From assembly GCF_000429665.1 (NCBI RefSeq), contig NZ_AUCH01000008.1, forward strand, positions 1-64,000: a stretch of 64,000 nt of DNA, given 5' to 3'. Position 1 is the stretch's first letter; every line of letters begins with the position of its first letter. The DNA comes from Azovibrio restrictus DSM 23866. Its GTDB lineage: Bacteria; Pseudomonadota; Gammaproteobacteria; Burkholderiales; Rhodocyclaceae. The position numbers and the translations under genes were made by a program. The notes beneath the pieces are model-generated. The model worked only from the letters and a program-made list of their open reading frames with translations. It did no database searches and was not told the DNA's origin. Below, in pieces: positions 27,126 through 35,362 of the stretch.

Positions 27126-28628
27126 ATGAAACGACTGTTTGCACTCCTCGCGCTCCTGGGCGCCGTCACCCTGGGCGCCCCCGCCTGGGCTGAAGAAGCC
27201 AAGCCGGCCGAGCCTGTTGTCGAAGCTGCGGCGGCCCCCGCTGCCGCCCCGGTTGCGGCTCCCGAAGTTGCCGCTCCTGCCGCCGCCGAGACTCCTGCTG
27301 CGGCCGCCCCGGCCCCCGTGCTGAGCAAGGTGGATAACGCCTGGGTGATGGTCTGCGCCGCCCTGGTGATCCTGATGTCCATCCCCGGCCTGGCCCTGTT
27401 CTACGGCGGCCTGGTCCGTTCCAAGAACATGCTGTCGGTGCTCATGCAGGTCTTCGTGACCTTCAGCCTGATCAGCGTGCTCTGGGTGGTCTACGGCTAC
27501 TCCATGGCCTTCACGGAAGGCAACGCCTTCTTCGGGACCCTGGACAAGCTGTTCCTCAAAGGCGTGACGGTCGATTCCCTGGGGGCCACCTTCTCCAAGG
27601 GCATCTACACCTCCGAGTTCGCCTTCGTGATCTTCCAGGGCGCTTTCGCGGCCATTACCTGCGGCCTGATCGTGGGGGCCTTTGCCGAACGCATCCGCTT
27701 CTCCGCCGTGCTGCTGTTCATGGTGATCTGGTTCACCTTCTCCTACCTGCCCATGGCACACATGGTCTGGTACTGGGCCGGTCCTGATGCCTATGTGGAT
27801 GCCGCCGCCGCCGAAGCTGCTGGTGCGACTGCTGGCTTCCTGTTCCAGAAGGGCGCCCTGGACTTCGCCGGTGGCACCGTGGTGCACATCAACGCCGCTG
27901 TTGCCGGTCTGGTGGGTGCCTTCCTGGTGGGCAAGCGTATCGGTTACGGCCGTGAATCCATGGCCCCCCACAGCCTGACCTTCACCATGATCGGTGCTTC
28001 CCTGCTGTGGTTCGGCTGGTTCGGTTTCAACGCCGGCTCCTCCCTGGAAGCCAACGGCGTGGCCGCCAGCGCCATGGTCACCACCTGGGTTGCCACTGCC
28101 TGCGCCACCCTCTCCTGGATGCTGGCCGAATGGATGCTGAAGGGTAAGCCCTCCATGCTGGGTGCCGCTTCCGGCGCCGTGGCCGGCCTGGTGGCCATCA
28201 CCCCCGCTGCCGGTTTCGTGGGTGTGATCGGTGCCATCGTGATCGGCCTGCTGGCTGGCGTGGTCTGCCTGTGGGGCGTCAATGGCCTGAAGCGGATGCT
28301 GGGTGCCGATGACTCCCTGGACGTGTTCGGTGTGCATGGCGTGGGGGGCATCCTGGGTGCCGTCCTGACCGGCGTGTTCGCCGACCCCGCTCTGGGTGGC
28401 TCCGGTGTCTGGGACTACGTGGCCAACAAGGTTGCCGACGGCTACTCCATCGGTGCCCAGGTCATGGTGCAGCTCACCGGTGTGGGCCTGACGATCGTCT
28501 GGTCTGCCGTGGTCGCCGTCGTGGCCTTCAAGCTGGTGGATCTGTTCGTGGGCCTGCGGGTGCCGGAAGAAGAAGAACGGGAAGGTCTGGACGTCACCTC
28601 CCACGGCGAAACCGCCTACCACCACTAA
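27126..28628 (+). CDS. amtB: ammonium transporter AmtB
   Basis: A 500-residue protein. It begins with a signal peptide (1-22, cleaved after AWA) and then an unusual Ala/Pro-rich linker of about 45 residues before the membrane domain. The transporter domain (from KVDNAWVMVCAAL) has 11 transmembrane helices with PGLALFYGGLVRSKNML, FVIFQGAFAAITC, the first pore histidine in GTVVHINAAVAG and the second in VFGVHGVGG. It carries ammonium into the cell and is gated by GlnK. The gene ends before a clear terminator. Confidence 0.96.
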   Translation: MKRLFALLALLGAVTLGAPAWAEEAKPAEPVVEAAAAPAAAPVAAPEVAAPAAAETPAAAAPAPVLSKVDNAWVMVCAALVILMSIPGLALFYGGLVRSKNMLSVLMQVFVTFSLISVLWVVYGYSMAFTEGNAFFGTLDKLFLKGVTVDSLGATFSKGIYTSEFAFVIFQGAFAAITCGLIVGAFAERIRFSAVLLFMVIWFTFSYLPMAHMVWYWAGPDAYVDAAAAEAAGATAGFLFQKGALDFAGGTVVHINAAVAGLVGAFLVGKRIGYGRESMAPHSLTFTMIGASLLWFGWFGFNAGSSLEANGVAASAMVTTWVATACATLSWMLAEWMLKGKPSMLGAASGAVAGLVAITPAAGFVGVIGAIVIGLLAGVVCLWGVNGLKRMLGADDSLDVFGVHGVGGILGAVLTGVFADPALGGSGVWDYVANKVADGYSIGAQVMVQLTGVGLTIVWSAVVAVVAFKLVDLFVGLRVPEEEEREGLDVTSHGETAYHH

Positions 28629-28650
28629 GCCACAATCTTCTCTCTCCTTT

Positions 28651-28676
28651 GGGCGCCCTTGTGGCGCCCTTTTTTT
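28651..28676 (+). terminator. rho-independent terminator of glnK-amtB
   Basis: GGGCGCC, loop CTTGT, GGCGCCC followed by seven T. It lies 22 bases after the amtB stop. Confidence 0.92.
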
Positions 28677-28702
28677 GTCCACTGCCGGGTTAAGATGGCG
28701 GC

Positions 28703-29467
28703 ATGTGGATCGCTCATTTTTCCGACCTGCACCTGACCCGGGAGGGCCAGGCCCTGTACGGGCAGGTGGATACCCGTGCCGCCTTCCTGGCCGCCCTGGC
28801 CCGGCTGCGGGACCTGCCCCTGTCCGTGGAACTGCTGCTGATCAGCGGCGATCTGGCCGAGGGGGGCGAGGCGGAGGCCTATCTTTTCCTGCGCCAGGCC
28901 CTGGCGGATCTGCCGGTGCCGGTGGCGCTGCTGCCGGGCAACCATGATTGCCGTGCCACCCTGGGCCGGGGGTTTCCCGAGCAGTTCGCCGCCTGGCAGG
29001 GTCCGGTGCTGCGGCTGCCCCTGTCCCAGGGTTCTCTGCTGCTGCTCGACAGCTCGGTGCCCGGGCGGGAGTGGGGCCAGGTGGATGCTTCCACCCTTGC
29101 TGCCTTGGAGGCTGCTGCCGGCGGGCCGCTCCTGGTAGCCATGCACCATCCGCCCTTTCCCGTGGGGATTCCCGGCATGGATGCCATCGCCTGCCGGGGC
29201 AGCCTGGAAGCCTTCGGCCAGTGGCTGGCCGGCGCCGCCGAAGGCCTGCTCTGCGGGCATGTGCACCGCCAGGTGGCGACCCAGTTTCACGGTGTGCCGG
29301 CCCGGGTGGCACCTTCGCCGGCCCATCAGATTGCCCTGGGGCCCAGAGCCCTGGCCTATACCCTGGAGCCCGGCGGGTTCCTGCTGCACGACTGGCAGCC
29401 CGGCCGGCATCTGCTCACCCACTGGCTGCCGGTCCAGGCCGCGCCGCTACATTTCTACCCGGAATGA
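28703..29467 (+). CDS. metallophosphoesterase, CpdA-like
   Basis: A 254-residue calcineurin-like phosphoesterase with the five metal-binding motifs in order: FSDLHL, ISGDLAE, GNHD, MHHPP and CGHVH. This set and the spacing fit class III cyclic-nucleotide phosphodiesterases such as CpdA, which break down 3',5'-cAMP, but the exact substrate is unproven. A kinase with a cyclic-nucleotide-binding domain elsewhere in the window (62672-63973) may be linked to the same second messenger. Standalone gene. Confidence 0.85.
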   Translation: MWIAHFSDLHLTREGQALYGQVDTRAAFLAALARLRDLPLSVELLLISGDLAEGGEAEAYLFLRQALADLPVPVALLPGNHDCRATLGRGFPEQFAAWQGPVLRLPLSQGSLLLLDSSVPGREWGQVDASTLAALEAAAGGPLLVAMHHPPFPVGIPGMDAIACRGSLEAFGQWLAGAAEGLLCGHVHRQVATQFHGVPARVAPSPAHQIALGPRALAYTLEPGGFLLHDWQPGRHLLTHWLPVQAAPLHFYPE

Positions 29468-29469
29468 AA

Positions 29470-29492
29470 AACGCCGGGTCAGGCCCGGCGTT
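29470..29492 (-). terminator. rho-independent terminator of purU
   Basis: On the minus strand AACGCCGGG and CCCGGCGTT form a stem and are followed by four more T, 22 bases past the purU stop. On the plus strand the same stem could also end the phosphoesterase transcript. Confidence 0.85.
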
Positions 29493-29513
29493 GTCTGGCG
29501 GGAGGCCGGGGCC

Positions 29514-30377
29514 TCAGCGGAACACCACGGTCTTGTTGCCATGCACCAGCACCCGGTCTTCCAGGTGGTAGCGCAGGCCCCGGGCCAGCACGGTCTTCTC
29601 GATGTCCTTGCCGTAGCGCACCATGTCCTCGGGGGAGTCCGAGTGGTCGATGCGGATCACGTCCTGGTCGATGATGGGCCCCTGATCCAGGTCGGCGGTG
29701 ACGTAGTGGCAGGTGGCGCCGATCAGCTTCACGCCCCGTTCGTAGGCCTGGTGATAGGGCTTGGCGCCGACGAAGCTGGGCAGGAAGCTGTGGTGGATGT
29801 TGAGGATGCGGCGCGGGTAGGCAGCGCACAGTTCCGGCGACAGGATCTGCATGTAGCGGGCCAGCACCATGCAGTCGCCGCGCACGTCCTCGAAGATGCG
29901 CTGCACTTCCGCGTAGGCGGCGCTCTTGTTGTCCGCCGTCACCGGCACGTGGTGGAAGGGAATGCCGTGCCATTCCACGAAGCCCCGGAAGGTGTCGTGG
30001 TTGGAAATGACGCAGGGAATCTCGATGTCCAGTTCCTTGGACTGCCAGCGGGCCAGCAGGTCGTAGAGGCAGTGTTCCTGCTTGGAGACCAGGACCACCA
30101 CCCGCTTCTTCACGGCGCTGTCGTTGATCTGCCAGTCCATCTGCAGGGGTTCGGCGATGGCGCTGCGGAAACGCTCCCGGAACTCGGCCAGCAGGAAGGG
30201 CAGGGAATCGGCCTTGATCTCCAGACGCATGAAGTACTGCCCGGTGACGGCATCGGCGTGGTAGCTGGATTCGAGAATCCAGCCCCCGTGCTCGGCAATG
30301 AAACCGGAGACCTTGGCGATGATCCCCACCTGGTCTGGGCAGGAGGCGGAAAGGGTATAGAAGCGGCTGCGGTGCAT
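29514..30377 (-). CDS. purU: formyltetrahydrofolate deformylase
   Basis: A 287-residue enzyme that splits 10-formyl-THF to formate and THF. The N-terminal ACT domain (residues 5-85, SCPDQVGIIAKVSGFIAEHGG) is followed by the formyltransferase-like domain with LNIHHSFLPSFVGAKPYHQAYERGVKLIGAT and the catalytic aspartate in DLDQGPIIDQD. It would balance the formyl-THF pool used in purine synthesis. It is 77 bases downstream of thrH on the same strand. Confidence 0.96.
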   Translation of the reverse strand: MHRSRFYTLSASCPDQVGIIAKVSGFIAEHGGWILESSYHADAVTGQYFMRLEIKADSLPFLLAEFRERFRSAIAEPLQMDWQINDSAVKKRVVVLVSKQEHCLYDLLARWQSKELDIEIPCVISNHDTFRGFVEWHGIPFHHVPVTADNKSAAYAEVQRIFEDVRGDCMVLARYMQILSPELCAAYPRRILNIHHSFLPSFVGAKPYHQAYERGVKLIGATCHYVTADLDQGPIIDQDVIRIDHSDSPEDMVRYGKDIEKTVLARGLRYHLEDRVLVHGNKTVVFR

Positions 30378-30385
30378 TTAGGGTC

Positions 30386-30427
30386 AGTCGAGAGTGGAGA
30401 GTGGGGAGTCGAGAGCGGGGGACGCGG
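30386..30427. repeat. short purine-rich repeat
   Basis: The motif AGTCGAGAG occurs at 30386-30394 and again at 30407-30415, in a 40-base purine-rich stretch of GAGAGTGG-like units between thrH and purU. Similar short repeats occur as dispersed elements in several betaproteobacteria. No open frame. Confidence 0.35.
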
Positions 30428-30443
30428 AGCCTCGCCCTCGACG

Positions 30444-30466
30444 GCCAAAGCCCATCAGGCTTTGGC
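30444..30466 (-). terminator. possible terminator overlapping the thrH stop
   Basis: GCCAAAGCC and GGCTTTGGC pair around a short loop that includes the thrH stop codon. There is no T run, so this may only attenuate read-through into purU. Confidence 0.35.
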
Positions 30467-31063
30467 GAAGGCCTTGTCGATTTCGGCGCGCAGGGCGGCG
30501 TAGTCCCGGGTGACCGGGAACTGGGGGAATTCCCGGATCACGTTCTCGGGGGGGTGGAACAAGATGCCCCCGTGGGCTTCGCCCAGCATGGCGGTATCGT
30601 TGTAGGAATCGCCAGCAGCCACCACCTTGAAGTTCAGTTCCTTGAAGCGTTGCACGGCTTCCTGCTTCTGGTTCGACATGCGCAGGTGGTAATTGACCAG
30701 GAAGCCCTGGGCATCGGCTTCCAGACTGTGGCAGAACAGGGTGGGCCAGCCCAGCTGGCGCATCAGGGGATGGGCGAATTCGTAGAAGGTGTCGGAGAGG
30801 ATGATTACCTGGTAGGTTTCCCGCAGACCGTCCACGAACTCCCGGGCACCGGGCATGGGTCCCATCTCGGCGATCACTTTCTGGATGTCGGGCAGGCCCA
30901 GCTTCTTTTCCCGCAGCAGGTTGAGGCGGAAGGTCATGAGCTTGTCGTAATCGGGCTCATCCCGGGTGGTGCGGCGCAGTTCCGGAATACCGGTGCGCTC
31001 GGCGAATTCGATCCAGATTTCCGGTACCAGCACACCTTCCAGGTCAAGACAGACGATACGCAC
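30455..31063 (-). CDS. thrH: bifunctional phosphoserine phosphatase/homoserine phosphotransferase
   Basis: A 202-residue HAD-family enzyme. DLEGVL contains the nucleophile aspartate, ILSDTFYEF is motif II and AAGDSYNDTAML motif IV. The exact set matches ThrH, which makes homoserine phosphate or serine. A GTG at 31063 is chosen as start: AGGGAG is 7 bases before it and the domain begins at once (RIVCLDLEG), whereas an upstream ATG gives an extension of about 26 residues with no counterpart. It may be co-transcribed with purU. Confidence 0.9.
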   Translation of the reverse strand: MRIVCLDLEGVLVPEIWIEFAERTGIPELRRTTRDEPDYDKLMTFRLNLLREKKLGLPDIQKVIAEMGPMPGAREFVDGLRETYQVIILSDTFYEFAHPLMRQLGWPTLFCHSLEADAQGFLVNYHLRMSNQKQEAVQRFKELNFKVVAAGDSYNDTAMLGEAHGGILFHPPENVIREFPQFPVTRDYAALRAEIDKAFAKA

Positions 31064-31210
31064 GACAAACTCCCTGTAATCAGACAAATAAAGGCGGGAT
31101 TCTACCCGATTTGCACGAAATTCCGGGACTATGGGGATCACATGCCATGGCTAGTTTTTGCAAAGTGCTTTATGCTGAACGACTATTTTTTTGCTCAAAA
31201 GGAATGGGTC

Positions 31211-31402
31211 ATGCGCCTTCTGCTCGCCATCTTTCTTCCCTTCATGGCGTTTTTCACCATTGGCCGGCCAGTTGCAGGCATTTTCTGCCTGATTTTGCAG
31301 CTCACCTTGATAGGCTGGTTGCCTGCAGCCATTTGGGCGGTGTACTCCCTGGGGCAGTACAAGACCGATAAGAAAATTGAAAAGGCTCTGGCAGCTCGCT
31401 AG
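31211..31402 (+). CDS. YqaE/Pmp3 family small membrane protein
   Basis: A 63-residue proteolipid with two predicted transmembrane helices: LLLAIFLPFMAFFTIG and AGIFCLILQLTLIGWLPAAIWAVY. This matches the Pmp3/YqaE family (UPF0057), linked to membrane potential and stress in several organisms. The ATG at 31211 has GGAATGGG upstream and starts the first helix; longer upstream frames are unlikely. Convergent with the ABC-F gene. Confidence 0.85.
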   Translation: MRLLLAIFLPFMAFFTIGRPVAGIFCLILQLTLIGWLPAAIWAVYSLGQYKTDKKIEKALAAR

Positions 31403-31436
31403 CAGCTTTCTCGGGCTTTAGCCCTGGTAGTGCATT

Positions 31437-33350
31437 TCAGCGTTCCGGCGCTGGCAGGGCCTCCAGGGCTTCGTGCACTTCCAGCCAGCGCAGTTCGGCC
31501 GCTTCCAGGGTTTCCCGCAGCTCGCTCTGGCGCCGGGTGAGCTGTTCCAGGCGCTGCCGGTCGGCGCCCGGGGCGTAGAGGGCCGGGTCGGCCAGGGTGG
31601 TTTCCAGGGTTTCCGCTTCCTCCCCCAGCACCGCCAGCTGCTTGTCCAGCTGCTCCAGCTCCTTCACCAGGGGGCGGCGCTGGCGCAGCAGTTCCTGGCG
31701 GGCGGCGGCTTCCTCCTCCCGCTTCTGCTTGCGCTCGGCCTTCTGTTCCTGGACCGAGGCTTCCGGTACCTTTTCGGCGGCCCGGCAGGCGGCCAGCCAG
31801 CCGGCGTAATCGTCCAGGTCCCCGTCGAACAGGCTGGCCCGGCCGTCATTGACCAGCCACAGCTCGTCGGCCACGGTGCGCAGCAGGTGCCGGTCGTGGG
31901 AGACCAGCACCACGCCGCCTTCGTATTCCTGCAGGGCGAAACAGATGGCCTCGCGCATCTCCAGGTCCAGGTGGTTGGTGGGCTCGTCCAGGAGCAGCAG
32001 GTTGGGCTGGTGGCGGATCAGGAGGGCCAGGGCCAGGCGGGATTTCTCGCCGCCGGAGAAGGGGCCCACGGGCCGGGTGGCCATGTCGCCGCGGAAATCG
32101 AAACCGCCCAGGTAGTCGCGCAGGGCCTGTTCCGGGGTTTCCGGTTCCTGGCGCTGCAGGTGCTGCAGGGGTGATTCGTCCGGACGCAGCTGTTCCAGCT
32201 GGTGCTGGGCGAAGTAGCCGATGGCGAGGGCCTTGGCTTCCTTGCGCTCCCCCGCCAGGAGGGGAATTTCCCCGGCCAGGAGCTTGATCAGGGTGGATTT
32301 GCCCGCGCCGTTACGCCCCAGGAGGCCGATGCGGCAGCCGGGACGCAGAGTCATTTCCAGCTTCTGCAGCAGGGGCCGGCCGTTGTAGCCGGCCTCGCCC
32401 TGGTGCACCACCAGCAGGGGGTCGGGCAGGTTGGCCGGGGTGCGGAAACTGAAATTGAAGGGGGAATCCACGTGGGCGGCGGCCACCACCTCCATCCGGG
32501 CCAGGGCCTTGACCCGGCTCTGGGCCTGGCGGGCCTTGGTGGCCTTGGCCTTGAAGCGGTCGATGAACTTCTGCAGGTGGGCGATCTGGCGCTGCTGGGC
32601 TTCGAAGGTGGATTGCTGCACCGCCAGGCGGGCGGCCCGGGCGTTTTCGTAGTCGGAATAGCCGCCCGTGTACAGGGTCAGGCGCTGCTGTTCGATGGCC
32701 ATGATGTGGCCCACCACCGCGTCCAGGAAATCCCGGTCGTGGGAAATCAGGATCAGGGTGCTGGGGGTGTTCTTGAGCCAGGCCTCCAGCCACAGCACCG
32801 CATCCAGGTCCAGGTGGTTGGTAGGTTCGTCCAGGAGCAGCAGGTCGGCCCGGCAGGACAGGGCCCGGGCCAGGTTGAGGCGCACCCGCCAGCCGCCGGA
32901 AAATTCCGCCACGGGCCTGTGGAAATCCGCGTCCGCAAAGCCCAGGCCGTGCAGCACCTCGGCAGCCCGGGCCTTGGCCGCGTAGCCGCCGATGTCCCCG
33001 TAGCGGGCATGCAGCTGGCCGATCAGTTCCCCGTCCCCGGCGGCTTCGGCGGCGGCGATTTCCCGCTCCAGGCGGCGCAGCTCCGTATCCCCGTCCAGGA
33101 CGAAATCCAGGGCCCCGTCGGGCAGGGCCGGCGTCTCCTGGCTGACCCGGGCCAGGGACCAGTTGGGGGGCATGAACAGGTCGCCGTTTTCCGCGTGCAG
33201 CTCCCCGGCCAGCAGGGCGAACAGGCTGGATTTGCCGGCGCCGTTGGCACCCACCAGGCCTACCCGCCAGCCCGGGTGGATCTGCAGGTCCGCCCCTTCG
33301 ATCAGGGGGTTGCCGGCGCGGGCGAGGGTCAGTTGTTTCAGGGCGATCAT
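31437..33350 (-). CDS. ABC-F family ATPase (YheS-like)
   Basis: A 637-residue soluble protein with two ABC modules. Walker A motifs are GANGAGKSS and GRNGAGKST, signature motifs FSGGWRVRLNLA and FSGGEKSRLALA, and Walker B is LLLLDEPTNHLDL in both. A basic linker (KFIDRFKAKATKARQAQSRVKAL) and a C-terminal coiled coil (from about residue 545) are typical of the Uup/YheS group, which act on stalled ribosomes. There is no membrane domain. It is a translation factor, not a transporter. Confidence 0.9.
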   Translation of the reverse strand: MIALKQLTLARAGNPLIEGADLQIHPGWRVGLVGANGAGKSSLFALLAGELHAENGDLFMPPNWSLARVSQETPALPDGALDFVLDGDTELRRLEREIAAAEAAGDGELIGQLHARYGDIGGYAAKARAAEVLHGLGFADADFHRPVAEFSGGWRVRLNLARALSCRADLLLLDEPTNHLDLDAVLWLEAWLKNTPSTLILISHDRDFLDAVVGHIMAIEQQRLTLYTGGYSDYENARAARLAVQQSTFEAQQRQIAHLQKFIDRFKAKATKARQAQSRVKALARMEVVAAAHVDSPFNFSFRTPANLPDPLLVVHQGEAGYNGRPLLQKLEMTLRPGCRIGLLGRNGAGKSTLIKLLAGEIPLLAGERKEAKALAIGYFAQHQLEQLRPDESPLQHLQRQEPETPEQALRDYLGGFDFRGDMATRPVGPFSGGEKSRLALALLIRHQPNLLLLDEPTNHLDLEMREAICFALQEYEGGVVLVSHDRHLLRTVADELWLVNDGRASLFDGDLDDYAGWLAACRAAEKVPEASVQEQKAERKQKREEEAAARQELLRQRRPLVKELEQLDKQLAVLGEEAETLETTLADPALYAPGADRQRLEQLTRRQSELRETLEAAELRWLEVHEALEALPAPER

Positions 33351-33446
33351 GGTCGAACGGGTGCGGGGGGAAGCGGCGGATTATAGTCCGGCCATGGGCT
33401 ATCATAGGACTCCGGTATCGACGCCCAGCGCCCCAGGCCTTCCCCG

Positions 33447-34652
33447 ATGATCAAGAAGATATCCGTCGCAGACCTGATTCCCGGCATGTACATCCACGAT
33501 CTCAACTGCGGCTGGATGGATCATCCCTTCCTGACCAACAGCTTCGCCGTCGAGGACGAGGAGAAGGTGGCGAAGATCCGCGCCCAGGGCATCCGGGAGC
33601 TCTACATCGACACGGAGCGGGGGCTGGACGTGGCCCACGCCCCCACCCGGGAGGAGGTCCAGGCGGAATTGCAGCAGCGCATGGTGGACATCGCCACCCG
33701 ACAGCCGGAAAAGCCCCGCCAGACGGCCCTGGCGGAGGAGGCGCCCCGGGCCCGCAAGCTGCATACGGAAGCCAACCGCATCGTCCGCCACCTGCTCAGC
33801 GACATCCGCCTGGGGGCCCAGATCGAGCTGGATAAAGTGGAACCCCTGGTGGAAACCATGGTGGATTCCATCTTCGCCAACCAGAACGCCCTCCTGCCCC
33901 TGGCCGGCCTGAAGCAGCATGACAGCTACACCTTCGAACACTCGGTCAGCGTCTGCGCCCTGATGGTGGCCTTTTCCCGGGGGTTGGAGCTGCCCCGCGA
34001 GACGATCCGGGAAATCGCTCTGGGGGCCCTGCTACACGACGTGGGCAAGGCCAGGGTGCCGGAAGCCATCCTCAACAAGCCGGCCCGGCTCACCGAAGCC
34101 GAGTTCACCCAGATGAAGAACCATGTGGTGCAGAGCATCATCCTGCTGCAGCACACGGAGGGGGTTTCCCCCACGGCCCTGCAGGTGGCCGGCCAGCACC
34201 ATGAGCGCTACGATGGCAGCGGCTACCCCAACGGCCTCCTGGGGGATGGCATCTCCCTCTACGGCCAGATGGCTGCCATCGTGGATGTCTACGACGCCAT
34301 CTCTTCGGACCGGGTGTACCACAAGGGCATGCCGCCCTCGGAAGCCCTGAAGAAGCTCCTGGAGTGGAGCAGCCACCACTTCGAGCCCCGGCTGGTGCAC
34401 AACTTCATCCGCGCCATCGGCATCTACCCCACCGGTTCCCTGGTGCGTCTGGAGAGCGGCCGTCTGGCCGTGGTGCGGGAGCAGAACGAGCATGATCTGC
34501 TGCATCCGGTGGTGCAGGTGATTTACCATGGGGGCCAGCACCATTACCTGCCCCCGGAAACCGTCGATCTGGCCAGAAGCCAGGACCGGGTGGTGGGCCA
34601 CGAGGATTTCAGCAAATGGAACATCGACCCAAGACCCTGGCTATCCCCCTGA
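33447..34652 (+). CDS. HD-GYP domain c-di-GMP phosphodiesterase with DUF3391
   Basis: A 401-residue protein: an N-terminal DUF3391 domain (residues 1-130, IKKISVADLIPGMYIHDLNCGW) and a C-terminal HD-GYP domain with LLHDVGKARVPEAIL, HVVQS, and QHHERYDGSGYP. All the metal ligands seen are present, so it should hydrolyse cyclic di-GMP. It has no membrane segment. The end overlaps the next gene by 37 bases, suggesting coupled translation. Confidence 0.92.
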   Translation: MIKKISVADLIPGMYIHDLNCGWMDHPFLTNSFAVEDEEKVAKIRAQGIRELYIDTERGLDVAHAPTREEVQAELQQRMVDIATRQPEKPRQTALAEEAPRARKLHTEANRIVRHLLSDIRLGAQIELDKVEPLVETMVDSIFANQNALLPLAGLKQHDSYTFEHSVSVCALMVAFSRGLELPRETIREIALGALLHDVGKARVPEAILNKPARLTEAEFTQMKNHVVQSIILLQHTEGVSPTALQVAGQHHERYDGSGYPNGLLGDGISLYGQMAAIVDVYDAISSDRVYHKGMPPSEALKKLLEWSSHHFEPRLVHNFIRAIGIYPTGSLVRLESGRLAVVREQNEHDLLHPVVQVIYHGGQHHYLPPETVDLARSQDRVVGHEDFSKWNIDPRPWLSP

Positions 34653-35263
34653 GCCTTCTGCTCGGGCTGCTCCTGCCCCAGCTTGCCCTGGCCGACGCAT
34701 CCCGGCTCGGACCGGAAGGCGCCGCCACCCTGGCCCGGGGCCAGGCCCTGCAGCAGCAGGCTGCCGAACTGCGGCAGCAGGCCGACCGGATTCTGGCCGA
34801 GGAAGAGCAGGCCTGCGCCAGCCGGCTGCTGGTCAATGACTGTCGCAACCAGGCCAAGGCCCGGCACCTGGAGCAGGTGCAGGAAGCCCGGCGCCTGGAC
34901 GCCGAAGGCCGGGAGCTGGAATACCAGGCCCGGGTCGAGGAACGGGACCTGAAACAGCAGCAGCGGGATGCGGATGCGGCCAGCCAGGCCGAGGAGCTGG
35001 CCCGGCGCCAGAAGCTGCGGGATGCGGAGCAGCAGGAACGGGAAGCCCTGCGCCAGCGGCGTCTGGCGGAAAAGGAAGCCAAGGCGGCCGAAGGGGAGCG
35101 CAAGGCGGCCGAACGGCGCGCCCGGCAGGAAAAGAAACAGGCCGACCACGCCCGCCGGGTGGCGGAGAAGGAAGCCCGGGGCCCCCGCTCGAGCAAGACG
35201 CCGGCCCCCGCCGCCCCTGGGGCGGACGCCCCGCCCTTACCCGCAGACCCGCGTCAGCCCTGA
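34616..35263 (+). CDS. secreted coiled-coil hypothetical protein
   Basis: A 215-residue protein with an N-terminal signal peptide (AIPLSLLLGLLLPQLALAD), two cysteines (QACASRL, NDCRNQ) in the mature N-terminal region, and a long charged coiled coil rich in Arg, Glu, Gln and Ala from residue 40 to 190. The tail is Pro/Ala-rich. Function unknown; the coiled coil suggests an envelope structural or scaffold role. The start overlaps the HD-GYP gene by 37 bases; a later start would remove the signal peptide. Confidence 0.65.
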   Translation: MEHRPKTLAIPLSLLLGLLLPQLALADASRLGPEGAATLARGQALQQQAAELRQQADRILAEEEQACASRLLVNDCRNQAKARHLEQVQEARRLDAEGRELEYQARVEERDLKQQQRDADAASQAEELARRQKLRDAEQQEREALRQRRLAEKEAKAAEGERKAAERRARQEKKQADHARRVAEKEARGPRSSKTPAPAAPGADAPPLPADPRQP

Positions 35264-35362
35264 GGGCCCCGGGTAAAATCGGGCCTTCCCGCCGGCGCCG
35301 CGCCGGCCAGCCCCTCAGGCACGCATATCCTCGACCCTTCTCTTTCGGACTTTCTGCGCCCC

